Positions 7,760-17,058 of a stretch of DNA of 64,000 bases are shown one piece after another. Origin of the DNA: Sphingobacterium micropteri. GTDB lineage: Bacteria > Bacteroidota > Bacteroidia > Sphingobacteriales > Sphingobacteriaceae. The number at the start of each line of letters is the position of its first letter. The stretch's first letter is position 1. A program made the position numbers and the translations under genes. The notes beneath the pieces were generated by a model, which saw nothing but the letters and a program-made list of their open reading frames with translations, had not been told where the DNA came from and did not search any database. The stretch covers positions 248,001 through 312,000 of the forward strand of contig NZ_JACOIK010000003.1 of NCBI RefSeq assembly GCF_014692515.1. The letters are read 5' to 3'.

Positions 7760-10437
7760 ATTTTTCTTCTGATGAAAACTTTCACTACTTCATTGGCCAA
7801 TAATGGTATAATGCTCAATCCAAAAACAGCAAGCCACTCCTGTATTCCCACGGCCTGTAATTTAAAAGCCGCCGTCATAAACGGTACGTAGAGCACGATC
7901 AACTGCAACAATAGACCGATGACTACGGCGCCGAACAGGGATCGGTTCGAGAAGAATCCCACCCGGAAGATAGATTTGTATGCATGACGGAAAGAGAATG
8001 AATAGAATAACTGACAGCCAATGATGGTTAGGAAGGCCAACGTGCGCGCATATTCGTGAATGTTTTCGGGAATATTATCGGCAAAAGGAGAGTATCCTTT
8101 TGCGTGATAGCCACCAGCAAAAGCAACGATTGTCAGAAGACCAATAAGGATACCGGCTAAGATGATGCGTCTTCCGGCTCCGTGAGAGAAGAAATTGTCA
8201 TTTAATGGTCTTGGCTTTTCTTTCATCACATCTTTGTCACCCGGATCCATACCTAAAGCTACCGCAGGTAGTGTATCCGTTAATAAGTTAATCCAGAGCA
8301 GCTGTGTCGCAATGAGCGGTATAGGTAAACCTACGCCAATTGCTACCAACATGGTAATGACTTCACCAACGTTACAGGCGAGTAAGAAGACAACGGACTT
8401 TTTGATGTTGTTGTAAATATTCCGCCCTTGTTCGATGGCGACGATGATGGTCGAAAAATTGTCGTCTGCTAAAATCATGTCGGAAGCATTTTTGGCTACA
8501 TCTGTGCCTTCTATTCCCATAGCCACGCCAATGTCTGCGGCATGAAGCGAAGGTGCATCGTTTACACCGTCCCCGGTCATCGAAACAATATTGCCTTTTG
8601 CCCGGAAAGCTTTTACAATATTTACTTTATGTTCAGGAGAGACTCTAGCAAATACTTTGTATTCGCCAATATGTGACTCCAATTCTTCTTGCGGCATATT
8701 ATCAATCGTCGCTCCGGTTGTTGCCTCCGAGCGTTCAGAAGCGATGCCCAATTTCTTAGCGATTGCCAAGGCCGTGTTTTTATGATCTCCCGTGATCATA
8801 ATCGTACTGATCCCGGCTTCTTTGGCTGTTGCGATCGAATCGCTAACCTCTTCGCGAGGAGGGTCTATCATACCCACGACGCCAATCATCACTAAGTTTT
8901 TTTCGAAATCTTGACGATCAATTTGTTTTTCCAGCGGTTTGTAGGCGACGGCTAATGTACGTAAAGCTTTATCCGACATGGCATCGGCGGCATGGGTAAG
9001 GATGGTTTTATGCGTATCCGTAAGGGGGATAATTTCACCATCTTCTACAACATGTTTGCATTTCAAAATAAGACTGTCTATTGCACCTTTTGCATAAAGC
9101 ATGAATTTATCTTCCTGTTGATGGAGGGTCGACATCATTTTGCGTTTGGAATCAAAAGCTTGCTCGTCTATTCTTGGTTGTGATGACCATAAATCTTTTC
9201 TGTCGATTTTTAAATTGTCCGCTAGCTGCAGCAGTGCAATTTCGGTAGGGTCGCCCGTGCTGTCTCCGTTTTCCAAAGTAGCATCGGAAGCCAATACCAT
9301 GGCCGAAGAAAGCAAATGGGCTTCTGAGGATAGGTTGGTCGTATCATCAACCTTTTGTGTTTTGTCTGTAAAGGTGAAGAACTCTTGAACGGTCATTTTG
9401 TTTTGTGTCAGTGTTCCCGTTTTATCTGAACAAACGACGTTTACAGAGCCTAATGTTTCGACGGCAGGAAGCCTTTTGATTATGGCATTCTGCTTGGCCA
9501 TTTTCGTTACCCCGATGGAGAGTACGACAGCAACAATCGCCGCTAATCCCTCTGGAATAGCAGCAACGGCTAAGGAAACGGATGTCAGAAACATTTCGGT
9601 AAGATCTCTTCCTTGAAAGAAGGATAGGATAAAGATGAATACACAGATAGCTACAGCAGCTTTACCCAGTGTTTTTCCAAGTTGGTCCAAACGAATTTCG
9701 AGTGGCGTCTTGGTTTCGTCATCTTGGCTAAGTATACCTGCTATTTTTCCAATTTCGGAATCTGCACCTGTACCCGTTACTACCCCAATACCTCGCCCGT
9801 AGGTAACCAAGGTAGACATATAGGCTGTATTGTCACGGTCGCCGAGTGGTATATAGTCTTCCGAAAATACAGCGAACGCATCTTTTTCTACCGCTACCGA
9901 TTCACCGGTCAACGCGGATTCGTCAATTTGCAGGTTTACGCTTTCAACGAGGCGTAAATCAGCGGGGATATAACGACCGGCATCCAAAATAACGATATCA
10001 CCCGGCACGATGTCTGCCGAAACTATTTCTTTAACCTGACTATCCCGTTTTACCAATGCTTTTGGTGACGCCATCTTTCGCAGGGCCTCGATTGCATTTC
10101 CAGCTCTTATTTCCTGGATAACGCCCAATGTCGCATTAATAAGAATAACGATCAGGATAATAATACCGTCAAGATACTCCCCCATGAACATGGTAATAAC
10201 TACTGCTGCAAACAATACATAAATCAATGCATCTTGTAGCTGTGCCATAAACAGTTGAAAGATCGATTTACGATGTTGTGTTTTTAATTGATTGGGACCA
10301 TAAGTGGATAATCGCTGTTGAGCTTCGTCTTCTGATAAGCCCGATGAAATGTTGGTCTGTAGCGTCTCGATAGATTCATCGATGGATTGTGCATGAAATA
10401 GGGTTATATTCTCTTTTGTCGTATCGGTATTCGTCAT
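7753..10437 (-). CDS. P-type Ca2+-transporting ATPase (P2 type)
   Basis: The 894-residue membrane pump has an N-terminal cation-ATPase domain, the actuator motif DESALTGESV, the phosphorylation site SDKTGTLTQNKMTV, the nucleotide-domain motif MITGDHKNTALAIAKKLGI and the hinge TGDGVNDAPSLHAADIGVAMG. The TM4 segment AAIPEGLAAIVAVVLSIG and the TM6 segment NLLTDTLPAVALGMDPGD match Ca2+ pumps rather than heavy-metal P1B pumps. It exports Ca2+ from the cytoplasm at the cost of ATP. It is transcribed away from a Ca2+/cation exchanger gene 138 bases upstream. Related P2 pumps for Na+ or Mn2+ cannot be fully excluded. Confidence 0.9.
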   Translation of the reverse strand: MTNTDTTKENITLFHAQSIDESIETLQTNISSGLSEDEAQQRLSTYGPNQLKTQHRKSIFQLFMAQLQDALIYVLFAAVVITMFMGEYLDGIIILIVILINATLGVIQEIRAGNAIEALRKMASPKALVKRDSQVKEIVSADIVPGDIVILDAGRYIPADLRLVESVNLQIDESALTGESVAVEKDAFAVFSEDYIPLGDRDNTAYMSTLVTYGRGIGVVTGTGADSEIGKIAGILSQDDETKTPLEIRLDQLGKTLGKAAVAICVFIFILSFFQGRDLTEMFLTSVSLAVAAIPEGLAAIVAVVLSIGVTKMAKQNAIIKRLPAVETLGSVNVVCSDKTGTLTQNKMTVQEFFTFTDKTQKVDDTTNLSSEAHLLSSAMVLASDATLENGDSTGDPTEIALLQLADNLKIDRKDLWSSQPRIDEQAFDSKRKMMSTLHQQEDKFMLYAKGAIDSLILKCKHVVEDGEIIPLTDTHKTILTHAADAMSDKALRTLAVAYKPLEKQIDRQDFEKNLVMIGVVGMIDPPREEVSDSIATAKEAGISTIMITGDHKNTALAIAKKLGIASERSEATTGATIDNMPQEELESHIGEYKVFARVSPEHKVNIVKAFRAKGNIVSMTGDGVNDAPSLHAADIGVAMGIEGTDVAKNASDMILADDNFSTIIVAIEQGRNIYNNIKKSVVFLLACNVGEVITMLVAIGVGLPIPLIATQLLWINLLTDTLPAVALGMDPGDKDVMKEKPRPLNDNFFSHGAGRRIILAGILIGLLTIVAFAGGYHAKGYSPFADNIPENIHEYARTLAFLTIIGCQLFYSFSFRHAYKSIFRVGFFSNRSLFGAVVIGLLLQLIVLYVPFMTAAFKLQAVGIQEWLAVFGLSIIPLLANEVVKVFIRRKMK

Positions 10438-10575
10438 CGTATCAGATTAAAAATTAACGTTCAATAAAGATATGGATTAGTCGTTGTGAAAAATGTGATT
10501 TTGGTCATTTTGAAGTGTTTATGTATAGAAATTAACGTAAAAACAGCATATTTGTTTATCATCTAATCGAGATTT

Positions 10576-11559
10576 ATGACTTTTTCAGCCGTTATCACTT
10601 TTTTATTTGGATTAATAATTATCACCGTGGGCGCCGAAATCTTACTGAAAGGTGCATCTAAAATCGCGACGTTACTAAATATTCGTCCGATCGTCATTGG
10701 GCTTACTGTGGTCTCTATCGGAACCAGTTTGCCGGAACTGGCGGTAGGTCTAACTGCTATCGGGGAAGGTGCAGGGGATATTGCCATTGGTAATATTGCC
10801 GGAACGAATTTGGTGAACATCTTGTTTATTCTTGGACTAAGTGCAGCTATTCGCCCTTTACCATTGAATTTAAGAAGTATTAAAACGGAGATGTTTACGA
10901 TGATTATTGCAGCCGTATTGTTACTGGTGTTGTCATTAGATGGTGAGCTTAGTACCTGGGATGGCCTGATTATGTTGTTTTTGGGAAGTGTCTATTTAAT
11001 CATCATCGTGCGGACAAGTAGGCAAGAACCTTTTTATGTACAAAAGGAATTTCAGGAGGAATATGAAACGCCTCCACTGTATGAGAAGAAAGATAAGAAG
11101 GTCTGGGTTTGGAATTTTATGTTGTTGTTTTGCGGAATCGTGGCGACCATCTACGGAGCAGAAAAGTTAGTTGATGGGGCGGTCGAGATGGCGAAACATT
11201 TCGGTATGAGCGATGCGGTCATTGGATTGACCATTATTGCCATAGGTACGTCTGCACCAGAGCTCGCAACGACGATCGTTGCCACCTTTAATGGAGAGCG
11301 AGACGTAGCTGTTGGAAATTTACTGGGAAGCAGCGTCATCAATATTTTTATCATCTTGGGCATCACCAGTATCTTTACACCGGGAAGTATTGGGGTATCC
11401 CCGGATATTCTTTGGTTTGATTTGCCGTTAGCGGCATTGGTTGCTATAGTCTGTTATCCCGTATTTAAATCCGATCAGATGGTGTCGAGAAAAGAAGGGG
11501 TTACTTTTGTATCGTTGTATCTTGCTTATCTTGTATTTTTATTGATGTATAGGGTGTGA
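10576..11559 (+). CDS. Sodium/calcium exchanger family (CaCA) antiporter
   Basis: The 327-residue inner-membrane protein has two homologous halves. Each carries the alpha-repeat signature: GTSLPELAVGLTAIGEGAGD followed by GNIAGTNLVNILFILGL, and GTSAPELATTIVATFNGERD followed by GNLLGSSVINIFIILGI. The internal duplication and about ten hydrophobic segments are typical of YrbG-type exchangers, which swap Ca2+ for Na+, K+ or H+. The acidic middle stretch near residues 155-175 fits the cytoplasmic loop between the halves. Divergence from a Ca2+ ATPase suggests joint cation homeostasis. Confidence 0.9.
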   Translation: MTFSAVITFLFGLIIITVGAEILLKGASKIATLLNIRPIVIGLTVVSIGTSLPELAVGLTAIGEGAGDIAIGNIAGTNLVNILFILGLSAAIRPLPLNLRSIKTEMFTMIIAAVLLLVLSLDGELSTWDGLIMLFLGSVYLIIIVRTSRQEPFYVQKEFQEEYETPPLYEKKDKKVWVWNFMLLFCGIVATIYGAEKLVDGAVEMAKHFGMSDAVIGLTIIAIGTSAPELATTIVATFNGERDVAVGNLLGSSVINIFIILGITSIFTPGSIGVSPDILWFDLPLAALVAIVCYPVFKSDQMVSRKEGVTFVSLYLAYLVFLLMYRV

Positions 11560-11573
11560 TTTTTGTATATTTG
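11542..11573 (+). promoter_or_regulatory. gpsA promoter overlapping the end of the exchanger gene
   Basis: A TTG at 11542-11544 is followed 21 bases later by TATATTTG (11566-11573), an exact TAnnTTTG box. Transcription would start near 11580, just before the ATG at 11596. The in-frame ATG at 11563 would lie upstream of the transcript start, which supports the later start for gpsA. Confidence 0.5.
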
Positions 11574-11595
11574 TAGTTTTTACAACGAAAAGTTT

Positions 11596-12606
11596 ATGGA
11601 TGAATCTGTGCAAAAGATAGGCATCGTAGGAAGTGGAAGTTGGGCAACGGCCATGATCAAGATGCTTGGCGATAATGCAGAAGAGAAAGATATTTTATGG
11701 TGGGTTAGAAAAGAAGAAGATTTGGCATATATCCGATCTTATGGACATAACCCCAGTTATTTGAGTGCTGTAAAGGTTTCTGTAAAACCGGATAATTTGT
11801 TTTCGGATGCAAAATCCGTTATTCAACAATCAGATATTGTTGTATTAAACACGCCGTCAGCTTATGTAAAAGAGGCATTAAAGGCGGTAAAAGCGGAGGA
11901 TTTTTCAAATAAGATTGTTGTATCCGCTATCAAAGGTATTATTCCAAATGATAACCTTATTGTGGGTGATTACCTAACCGAAACTTATCACGTTCCGTTA
12001 GAAAATATAGTCGTTATTGGGGGACCTTGCCATGCGGAAGAGGTATCTTCCGAAAAGCTATCTTATTTAACTTTAGCGGGGAAAGACGAACGGACTGTAG
12101 AGCGTGTTGCAACACTTATACGCGGGCGGTATATTAATACTGTCCTCTCCGATGATGTTTTTGGCGTAGAATACGGAGCTGTACTTAAAAATATATATGC
12201 ATTGGCTGCAGGGATATGTCATGGGCTGGGCCTAGGAGACAATTTCATTGCCGTACTGATTTCAAACGCGATCCGGGAAATGGAAACCTGCCTATTGGCA
12301 ATAGATCCGGAGACTGACCGAGATATTAAGACATCAGCGTATCTTGGTGATCTTCTCGTAACAGCCTATTCACAATTCAGCAGAAACCGTACTTTCGGTC
12401 ACATGATAGGAAAGGGCTACACGGTGCAATCCGCACAATTGGAAATGAATATGGTCGCTGAGGGCTATTATGCTTCTGCATGTATTCAAAATATTATCCA
12501 GCGCTATCAATTGGATATGCCCATCTGCCATATGGTGTATGAAATCTTATATCACCGCCAGCCGGCGAATGTGGAAGTCAAAAAACTAGTAGAAAAATTA
12601 ACGTAA
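11596..12606 (+). CDS. gpsA: Glycerol-3-phosphate dehydrogenase [NAD(P)+]
   Basis: It reduces dihydroxyacetone phosphate to sn-glycerol 3-phosphate, the backbone precursor of phospholipids. The ATG at 11596 gives 336 residues, the usual length. The N-terminal Rossmann motif KIGIVGSGSWATAMIKML, the central VVIGGPCHAEEVSSEKLSYL with upstream SAIKGI, and the helical-domain KNIYALAAGICHGLGLGDN with NAIREMETC are classic GpsA signatures. The start 33 bases upstream was rejected because those residues precede the fold and overlap the promoter. The stop TAA abuts the ATG of hemF, so the two genes are co-transcribed. Confidence 0.95.
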   Translation: MDESVQKIGIVGSGSWATAMIKMLGDNAEEKDILWWVRKEEDLAYIRSYGHNPSYLSAVKVSVKPDNLFSDAKSVIQQSDIVVLNTPSAYVKEALKAVKAEDFSNKIVVSAIKGIIPNDNLIVGDYLTETYHVPLENIVVIGGPCHAEEVSSEKLSYLTLAGKDERTVERVATLIRGRYINTVLSDDVFGVEYGAVLKNIYALAAGICHGLGLGDNFIAVLISNAIREMETCLLAIDPETDRDIKTSAYLGDLLVTAYSQFSRNRTFGHMIGKGYTVQSAQLEMNMVAEGYYASACIQNIIQRYQLDMPICHMVYEILYHRQPANVEVKKLVEKLT

Positions 12607-13509
12607 ATGAGTTTAACAAAAGAACAGATAGCGGAAACCTATAAATCCATTCAGGATGAAATTACCATCGGTTTGGAAGCTTTAGACGGAAAATCCACTT
12701 TTGTAGAAGAATTATGGCAACGGGAGGGAGGTGGCGGTGGTCGCACGCGTATTATACAGCATGGTAATATATTGGAAAAAGGAGGTGTTAATTTTTCTGC
12801 TGTCCATGGAAAACTCCCAGATCCTATCAAGAAATCCTTCCAAGTTGAAGAAGAAGACTTTTTTGCCACGGGTGTGTCTATTGTTATCCACCCCAATAAC
12901 CCATGGGTGCCCATAATCCACATGAATATACGTTACTTTGAACTAGGTGAAAATATTCGCTGGTTTGGAGGGGGGATTGATCTTACACCGCATTATGTGG
13001 TAGAAGAGGATGCTCGTTTTTTCCATCACATGCTGAAAAATGTATGTGACAAGCATCAAGCGACTTTTTATCCGGAATTTAAGACCTGGGCCGATAATTA
13101 CTTTTATATTAAACATCGGCAAGAAACACGGGGGATAGGCGGTGTCTTCTACGATAAGCTAACACCTGAAAAAACAGGGCTGACCGATGAACAGCTTTTT
13201 AAATTCTCCTGTGATCTGGGCCGAACTTTCGTACCGACTTACACGGAATTGGTGAACCGTAACAGACATCGTAAATTCTCCCCACAGGAGAAAGAATGGC
13301 AATTGTTACGTAGAGGCCGTTATGTAGAATTTAACTTGGTGTATGACGCCGGAACCCGTTTCGGATTAGAAACGAATGGGCGTATAGAGTCCATATTGAT
13401 GAGTTTACCGGCACAGGCCAATTGGGCGTATGATTTTAAACCGGAAGCTGGCTCGGAAGAGGAAAGAACATTGTCTTTATTAAAAAAGGGTATAGATTGG
13501 ACAGTCTAA
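12607..13509 (+). CDS. hemF: Oxygen-dependent coproporphyrinogen-III oxidase
   Basis: It converts coproporphyrinogen III to protoporphyrinogen IX in haem synthesis, using oxygen. At 300 residues it is the normal length. The motifs WQREGGGGGRTRII, KGGVNFSAVHG, HMNIRYFEL, IRWFGGGIDLTPHYV, RGIGGVFYD and RRGRYVEFNLVYDAGTRFGL are the conserved HemF blocks. It begins directly after the gpsA stop codon with no gap. The oxygen-dependent type implies aerobic or microaerobic growth. Confidence 0.97.
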   Translation: MSLTKEQIAETYKSIQDEITIGLEALDGKSTFVEELWQREGGGGGRTRIIQHGNILEKGGVNFSAVHGKLPDPIKKSFQVEEEDFFATGVSIVIHPNNPWVPIIHMNIRYFELGENIRWFGGGIDLTPHYVVEEDARFFHHMLKNVCDKHQATFYPEFKTWADNYFYIKHRQETRGIGGVFYDKLTPEKTGLTDEQLFKFSCDLGRTFVPTYTELVNRNRHRKFSPQEKEWQLLRRGRYVEFNLVYDAGTRFGLETNGRIESILMSLPAQANWAYDFKPEAGSEEERTLSLLKKGIDWTV

Positions 13510-13525
13510 CCTATAATAGTTTTTT

Positions 13526-14779
13526 ATGATTAATTATCAGCGTTTTACACTTGATAATGGCTTGTGTGTATTGGTACACGAAGACCATACCACAGCGATG
13601 GCCTGTGTGAATATAGTATATGATGTGGGAGCACGAGACGAATCTCCGGATAAAACCGGCTTCGCCCATCTTTTCGAGCATCTGATGTTTGGCGGTTCTG
13701 TCAACATTCCAAACTATGATACACCTCTGCAGGAAGTTGGTGGAGAAAATAATGCTTTTACAAGCAATGACATTACCAATTATTATATTACGCTTCCGTC
13801 TGCTAATCTGGAAACAGCATTTTGGTTAGAAAGTGATCGGATGTTGAGTCTGGCTTTTAGCGAGCAAAGTCTGGACGTGCAGCGAAATGTAGTAAGTGAA
13901 GAATTTAAACAACGTTACCTTAATCAACCATATGGCGATGTCTGGCTGCGTTTACGGCCACTTGCTTACAAAGAACATCCCTATCGCTGGGCAACAATCG
14001 GTAAGGAACTTCGCCATATTGAGGAGGCAACTATGGCAGATGTGAAAGCATTTTTCTTTAAGCATTATGTACCGAGCAATGCCATTATGGTGGTCGCTGG
14101 AGACGTAACATTTAATCAAGTAAAAGCATTAGCCGAAAAATGGTTTGCCGATATCCCCATGCGACCTAAGCCCGTACGGAAATTGCCTGCAGAACCCAAG
14201 CAATTAGCTCCGAGACGAGAGGAAGTACATGCGGATGTACCGGTAAATAGCATTTACATTGCTTTTCATGGTCCAGGGCGTACGCATCCGGATTATCCGA
14301 TAATGGATTTGTTGTCGGATATACTCTCGCGTGGAAGTTCTTCGAGACTCTATAGGGCGTTGGTGAAAGACCAGCCCCTGTTCAGCGAGGTGAACGCTTA
14401 TGTGTGTGGTTCTATTGACCCGAATCTTATAGTTGTGGAAGGGAAACCGTTACCGCATGTAGACATAGCAGAGGCAGAGACATTGTTGTGGAACCAACTC
14501 GATATATTGAAAACCGAACTGATGAACGATGCGGAATTGCAGAAGGTGAAGAACAAAATTGAATCAACAATGGTATTTGCAGAGCTTTCTATTTTGGATA
14601 AAGCCATGAACTTGGCTTTTTTTGAAGTGCTGGGAAATGCAGATTGGTATAATCAAGAAGTAGATCGATACCTTGCCATAACACCGTCTGCTATTCAACG
14701 GATGGCGCAAGAAATTTTTATTCCAGAAAATTCGTCCACCCTTATTTATTATGCTAAAAAACAACAACATGCTGAATAG
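13526..14779 (+). CDS. M16 family zinc metallopeptidase, catalytic partner
   Basis: The 417-residue protein has the inverted zinc motif HxxEH as HLFEHLMF (His48, Glu51, His52). A distal Glu near 125 in NVVSEEF is the likely third ligand. The N- and C-terminal halves form the two M16 lobes. There is no signal peptide, so it probably acts in the cytoplasm. It overlaps the next gene, which encodes an M16 homologue without the zinc motif. Such pairs usually form a heterodimer like mitochondrial processing peptidase or bacterial two-subunit peptidases. The substrate is unknown. Confidence 0.93.
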   Translation: MINYQRFTLDNGLCVLVHEDHTTAMACVNIVYDVGARDESPDKTGFAHLFEHLMFGGSVNIPNYDTPLQEVGGENNAFTSNDITNYYITLPSANLETAFWLESDRMLSLAFSEQSLDVQRNVVSEEFKQRYLNQPYGDVWLRLRPLAYKEHPYRWATIGKELRHIEEATMADVKAFFFKHYVPSNAIMVVAGDVTFNQVKALAEKWFADIPMRPKPVRKLPAEPKQLAPRREEVHADVPVNSIYIAFHGPGRTHPDYPIMDLLSDILSRGSSSRLYRALVKDQPLFSEVNAYVCGSIDPNLIVVEGKPLPHVDIAEAETLLWNQLDILKTELMNDAELQKVKNKIESTMVFAELSILDKAMNLAFFEVLGNADWYNQEVDRYLAITPSAIQRMAQEIFIPENSSTLIYYAKKQQHAE

Positions 14780-16049
14780 AGTTATAGCACCATTACGTCA
14801 TGACATAAAGGATATTACTCTTGTTCAACCAGACGAGGTGGTTTTTGATAATGGATTACGCGTTTTTGTTTTCAATGCACCCACACAAGAGTTGGTAAAA
14901 GCTGAATTTATTTTTCAGAATATATTCGACGGTTCAGAAAATTCTCTTCTACATACCTGTGCTTGCCACATGTTAAAAGAAGGTACGGAAACACGGACGA
15001 GTGCACAAATCGCAGCGGAAATCGATTTTTATGGTGCTTATCTTATGCCGGAATATAGTTTCGATCAAACGGCATTAACACTTTATTCCTTGAATAAACA
15101 TCTAAGTGCGGTTTTACCTGTTGTACACGATATATTGAATGATGCTATTTTCCCTGAAGTAGAGTTGGAAACCTACATCCGTAACAACAAGCAGACCCTA
15201 CAAATTTCCTTGCAAAAGAATGATTATGTGGCACGCCGACTTTTCTTCAAAAACCTGTTTGGAGAAAGTAGATATGGGCAGGTTCCGACGGAAGAAGCTT
15301 ATGAAAAGTTGAACCGAGATGATTTGATTGCGTTATATCAGAAGCAGGTACAACCGCAAAATTGTACGTTGATTTTATCGGGGAATATTACCGATAAAGT
15401 ATTAGCTGAAATACGCGAGCTATTTGGGATACGATGGCAGAACAACGGAGGAGCAAGCCGTATCGTGGCACCGGAATTTCCGGCTTTTGTTCCCGCCACG
15501 GTATGGGAAGAGCGTGCAGAAGCGCTGCAATCCGCTATACGGTTAGGTATGCCTGCCATTAATCGTACACATCCCGATTTTCCAGCAATACAGTTTGTGA
15601 ATACACTTCTTGGTGGTTATTTTGGTTCCCGTTTGATGCGGAACATCCGTGAAGAGAAAGGATTTACCTATAGTATTGGATCTGCCTTTGCGAGTTTACT
15701 GCATACGGGATTCTTCACTATTGCTACCGAGGTTGGTGTAGATAGTACGCAGGCTACACTGTTGGAAATAGAAAAAGAGTTTCGTGTCTTACGCGAGACA
15801 GAGGTTTCCGAGGAGGAGATAGCCTTAGTGAGGAATTATATGTTGGGCTCTATCTTAGGTTCTATCGAATCTGTTTTTTCACATGCCGATAAGTTTAAAG
15901 CAGTATATTTTTATGGACTCGACTTATCCTATTATACACGTTATAATGAAATCATCCGCAACATGACTGCTGCGGATGTGCAACGCATAGCGAATATGTA
16001 TTTTGATTATGATAATTTGCTAAAGATAGTCGTAGGAAAGTCTTTTTAA
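14769..16049 (+). CDS. M16 family peptidase homologue, non-catalytic partner
   Basis: The protein is 426 residues from the ATG at 14769. An alternative ATG at 14751 adds six residues. Either start overlaps the end of the upstream M16 gene, pointing to translational coupling. It lacks HxxEH; the equivalent region reads HTCACHMLKEGTETRTS. It keeps the C-lobe block TLLGGYFGSRLMRNIREEKG followed by FTYSIGS, whose Arg and Tyr bind substrate in the non-catalytic subunit of two-chain M16 enzymes. It is therefore predicted to form a heterodimer with the preceding protein. Confidence 0.9.
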   Translation: MLNRVIAPLRHDIKDITLVQPDEVVFDNGLRVFVFNAPTQELVKAEFIFQNIFDGSENSLLHTCACHMLKEGTETRTSAQIAAEIDFYGAYLMPEYSFDQTALTLYSLNKHLSAVLPVVHDILNDAIFPEVELETYIRNNKQTLQISLQKNDYVARRLFFKNLFGESRYGQVPTEEAYEKLNRDDLIALYQKQVQPQNCTLILSGNITDKVLAEIRELFGIRWQNNGGASRIVAPEFPAFVPATVWEERAEALQSAIRLGMPAINRTHPDFPAIQFVNTLLGGYFGSRLMRNIREEKGFTYSIGSAFASLLHTGFFTIATEVGVDSTQATLLEIEKEFRVLRETEVSEEEIALVRNYMLGSILGSIESVFSHADKFKAVYFYGLDLSYYTRYNEIIRNMTAADVQRIANMYFDYDNLLKIVVGKSF

Positions 16050-16077
16050 CAACTTTTTTCTTCTTTTTATATTTTTT

Positions 16078-16110
16078 GTCGCTCAAGCCGCGACTGGCTT
16101 TTCCTTTTTT
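16078..16110 (+). terminator. Weak terminator after the M16 gene pair
   Basis: GTCGC (16078-16082) pairs with GCGAC (16090-16094) across a 7-base loop, followed by TGGCTTTTCCTTTTTT. The stem is short and merges into the left hairpin of the repeat element, so the two may act together. Confidence 0.35.
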
Positions 16111-16379
16111 TTCCGCAAAAAAAGGAAACAAAAAAACTCCCCGCTGAAAAATTTTGAAGGGATGGATAGTGCAAAGAGGATGTTTCTACAGATTTCAAAA
16201 TTTTTGAGGCGGGATTGGTAGTTTAAGAAGGGGTGGTACAATTGCATGAACCCTCCCTTAACATTAAAATGCCGCATCCGAATGTTTTACAACTGTACAA
16301 ACTTATTCTAGTAGTACCCCTCAATGTAAAACATTCGAAGCGGTGAGGTTTTTGCTTCTTTTTCACTGGGAAAAAGAAG
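16099..16379. repeat. Structured intergenic repeat, full copy A
   Basis: This is one of two full copies of an element of about 280 bases. It holds four hairpins in order. H1 is a TTTCCTTTTTTT arm against an AAAAAAAGGAAA arm (about 16100-16129). Stem 2 pairs 16141-16157 with 16195-16212 (CCGC at the left end, GCGG at the right). Stem 3 pairs 16272-16290 with 16326-16343. H4 is CTTCTTTTTC (16355-16364) with GAAAAAGAAG (16370-16379), a perfect 10-base stem. It lies between converging genes, and its right end supplies the last codons of the leftward gene at 16363. Stem bases differ from the other copies in both arms at once, which indicates selection on structure. Confidence 0.85.
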
Positions 16380-17007
16380 AGATAACAGCTTTTCCTTCTT
16401 TACCTGGTGAACCCGAATAAACTTGTCCTTGAGGCATTCCACGGAGACCCGGAGCTGACGTCGCTATACGTGAATAGATCTGATTTAAATCGGAGACAGG
16501 GTTGATAGCCCTACCGCCGGCGGATACATCAATATATACGTAATTTGCTTGCTTCTTATCGGCTGTTTGTGGTGTGATACCATTTGGATCGTATTTAAAA
16601 CTGACATTGCCACCATCCCCATTGGGATCGGTTTTCGTTCCATTCATGGCATCTTGACCACGGGCAATTACGTATAATGAACCCAATTTGTTAAGGTTGA
16701 TATCAATATCGAAGTCGGAAGCATTATTTTGCCCACCGATACCGCTGATAAACGCGCCTTTTCCTATCTCGGCATGTTTTACGACCAATTTAATATCTTT
16801 TTTTCCATAAAACTGTAGCGAGGATTTGTCTTTCATAATAAGCGTATCAATATAGATGACTGCAGAAGAATCACGGCTATTAAAGGTTTTCTTTTTCTTC
16901 TTGCCCAGCTCTAATCGGGCAATATGTTCCTCTTGTGCATGGGCTATCGATAGGAAAGAAGAACCCAAGAATAGGAAGACTATACTCAATATGTGTGTTA
17001 TTTTCAT
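16363..17007 (-). CDS. Secreted protein of unknown function with glycine-rich C-terminal half
   Basis: I do not recognise a family. The 214-residue protein has a signal peptide (residues 1-24, ending IAHAQ) and then a basic run KKKKK. A region of short beta-like repeats follows (VIYIDTLIMKD, LQFYGKKDIKLVVKHAEIG, DFDIDINLNKLGSLYVIARG). The C-terminal part is rich in Gly, Asn and Pro (GIGGQNN, DPNGDGGNVSFKYDPNG, SAPGLRGMPQGQ). The repeats could form a small right-handed beta-helix or sandwich. The last five codons (SSFSQ) and the stop lie inside repeat copy A, so the natural C-terminus may have been changed by insertion of the repeat. It probably acts in the periplasm or outside the cell. Confidence 0.75.
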   Translation of the reverse strand: MKITHILSIVFLFLGSSFLSIAHAQEEHIARLELGKKKKKTFNSRDSSAVIYIDTLIMKDKSSLQFYGKKDIKLVVKHAEIGKGAFISGIGGQNNASDFDIDINLNKLGSLYVIARGQDAMNGTKTDPNGDGGNVSFKYDPNGITPQTADKKQANYVYIDVSAGGRAINPVSDLNQIYSRIATSAPGLRGMPQGQVYSGSPGKEGKAVISSFSQ

Positions 17008-17058
17008 GATTTCTACTATTTACGTACGTTATATTAGAATAACAAAAAGGTAAATAGT

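Noticed and set aside
11563..11595. Upstream in-frame start for gpsA
   Set aside because: It lies within the predicted promoter, before the expected transcript start.
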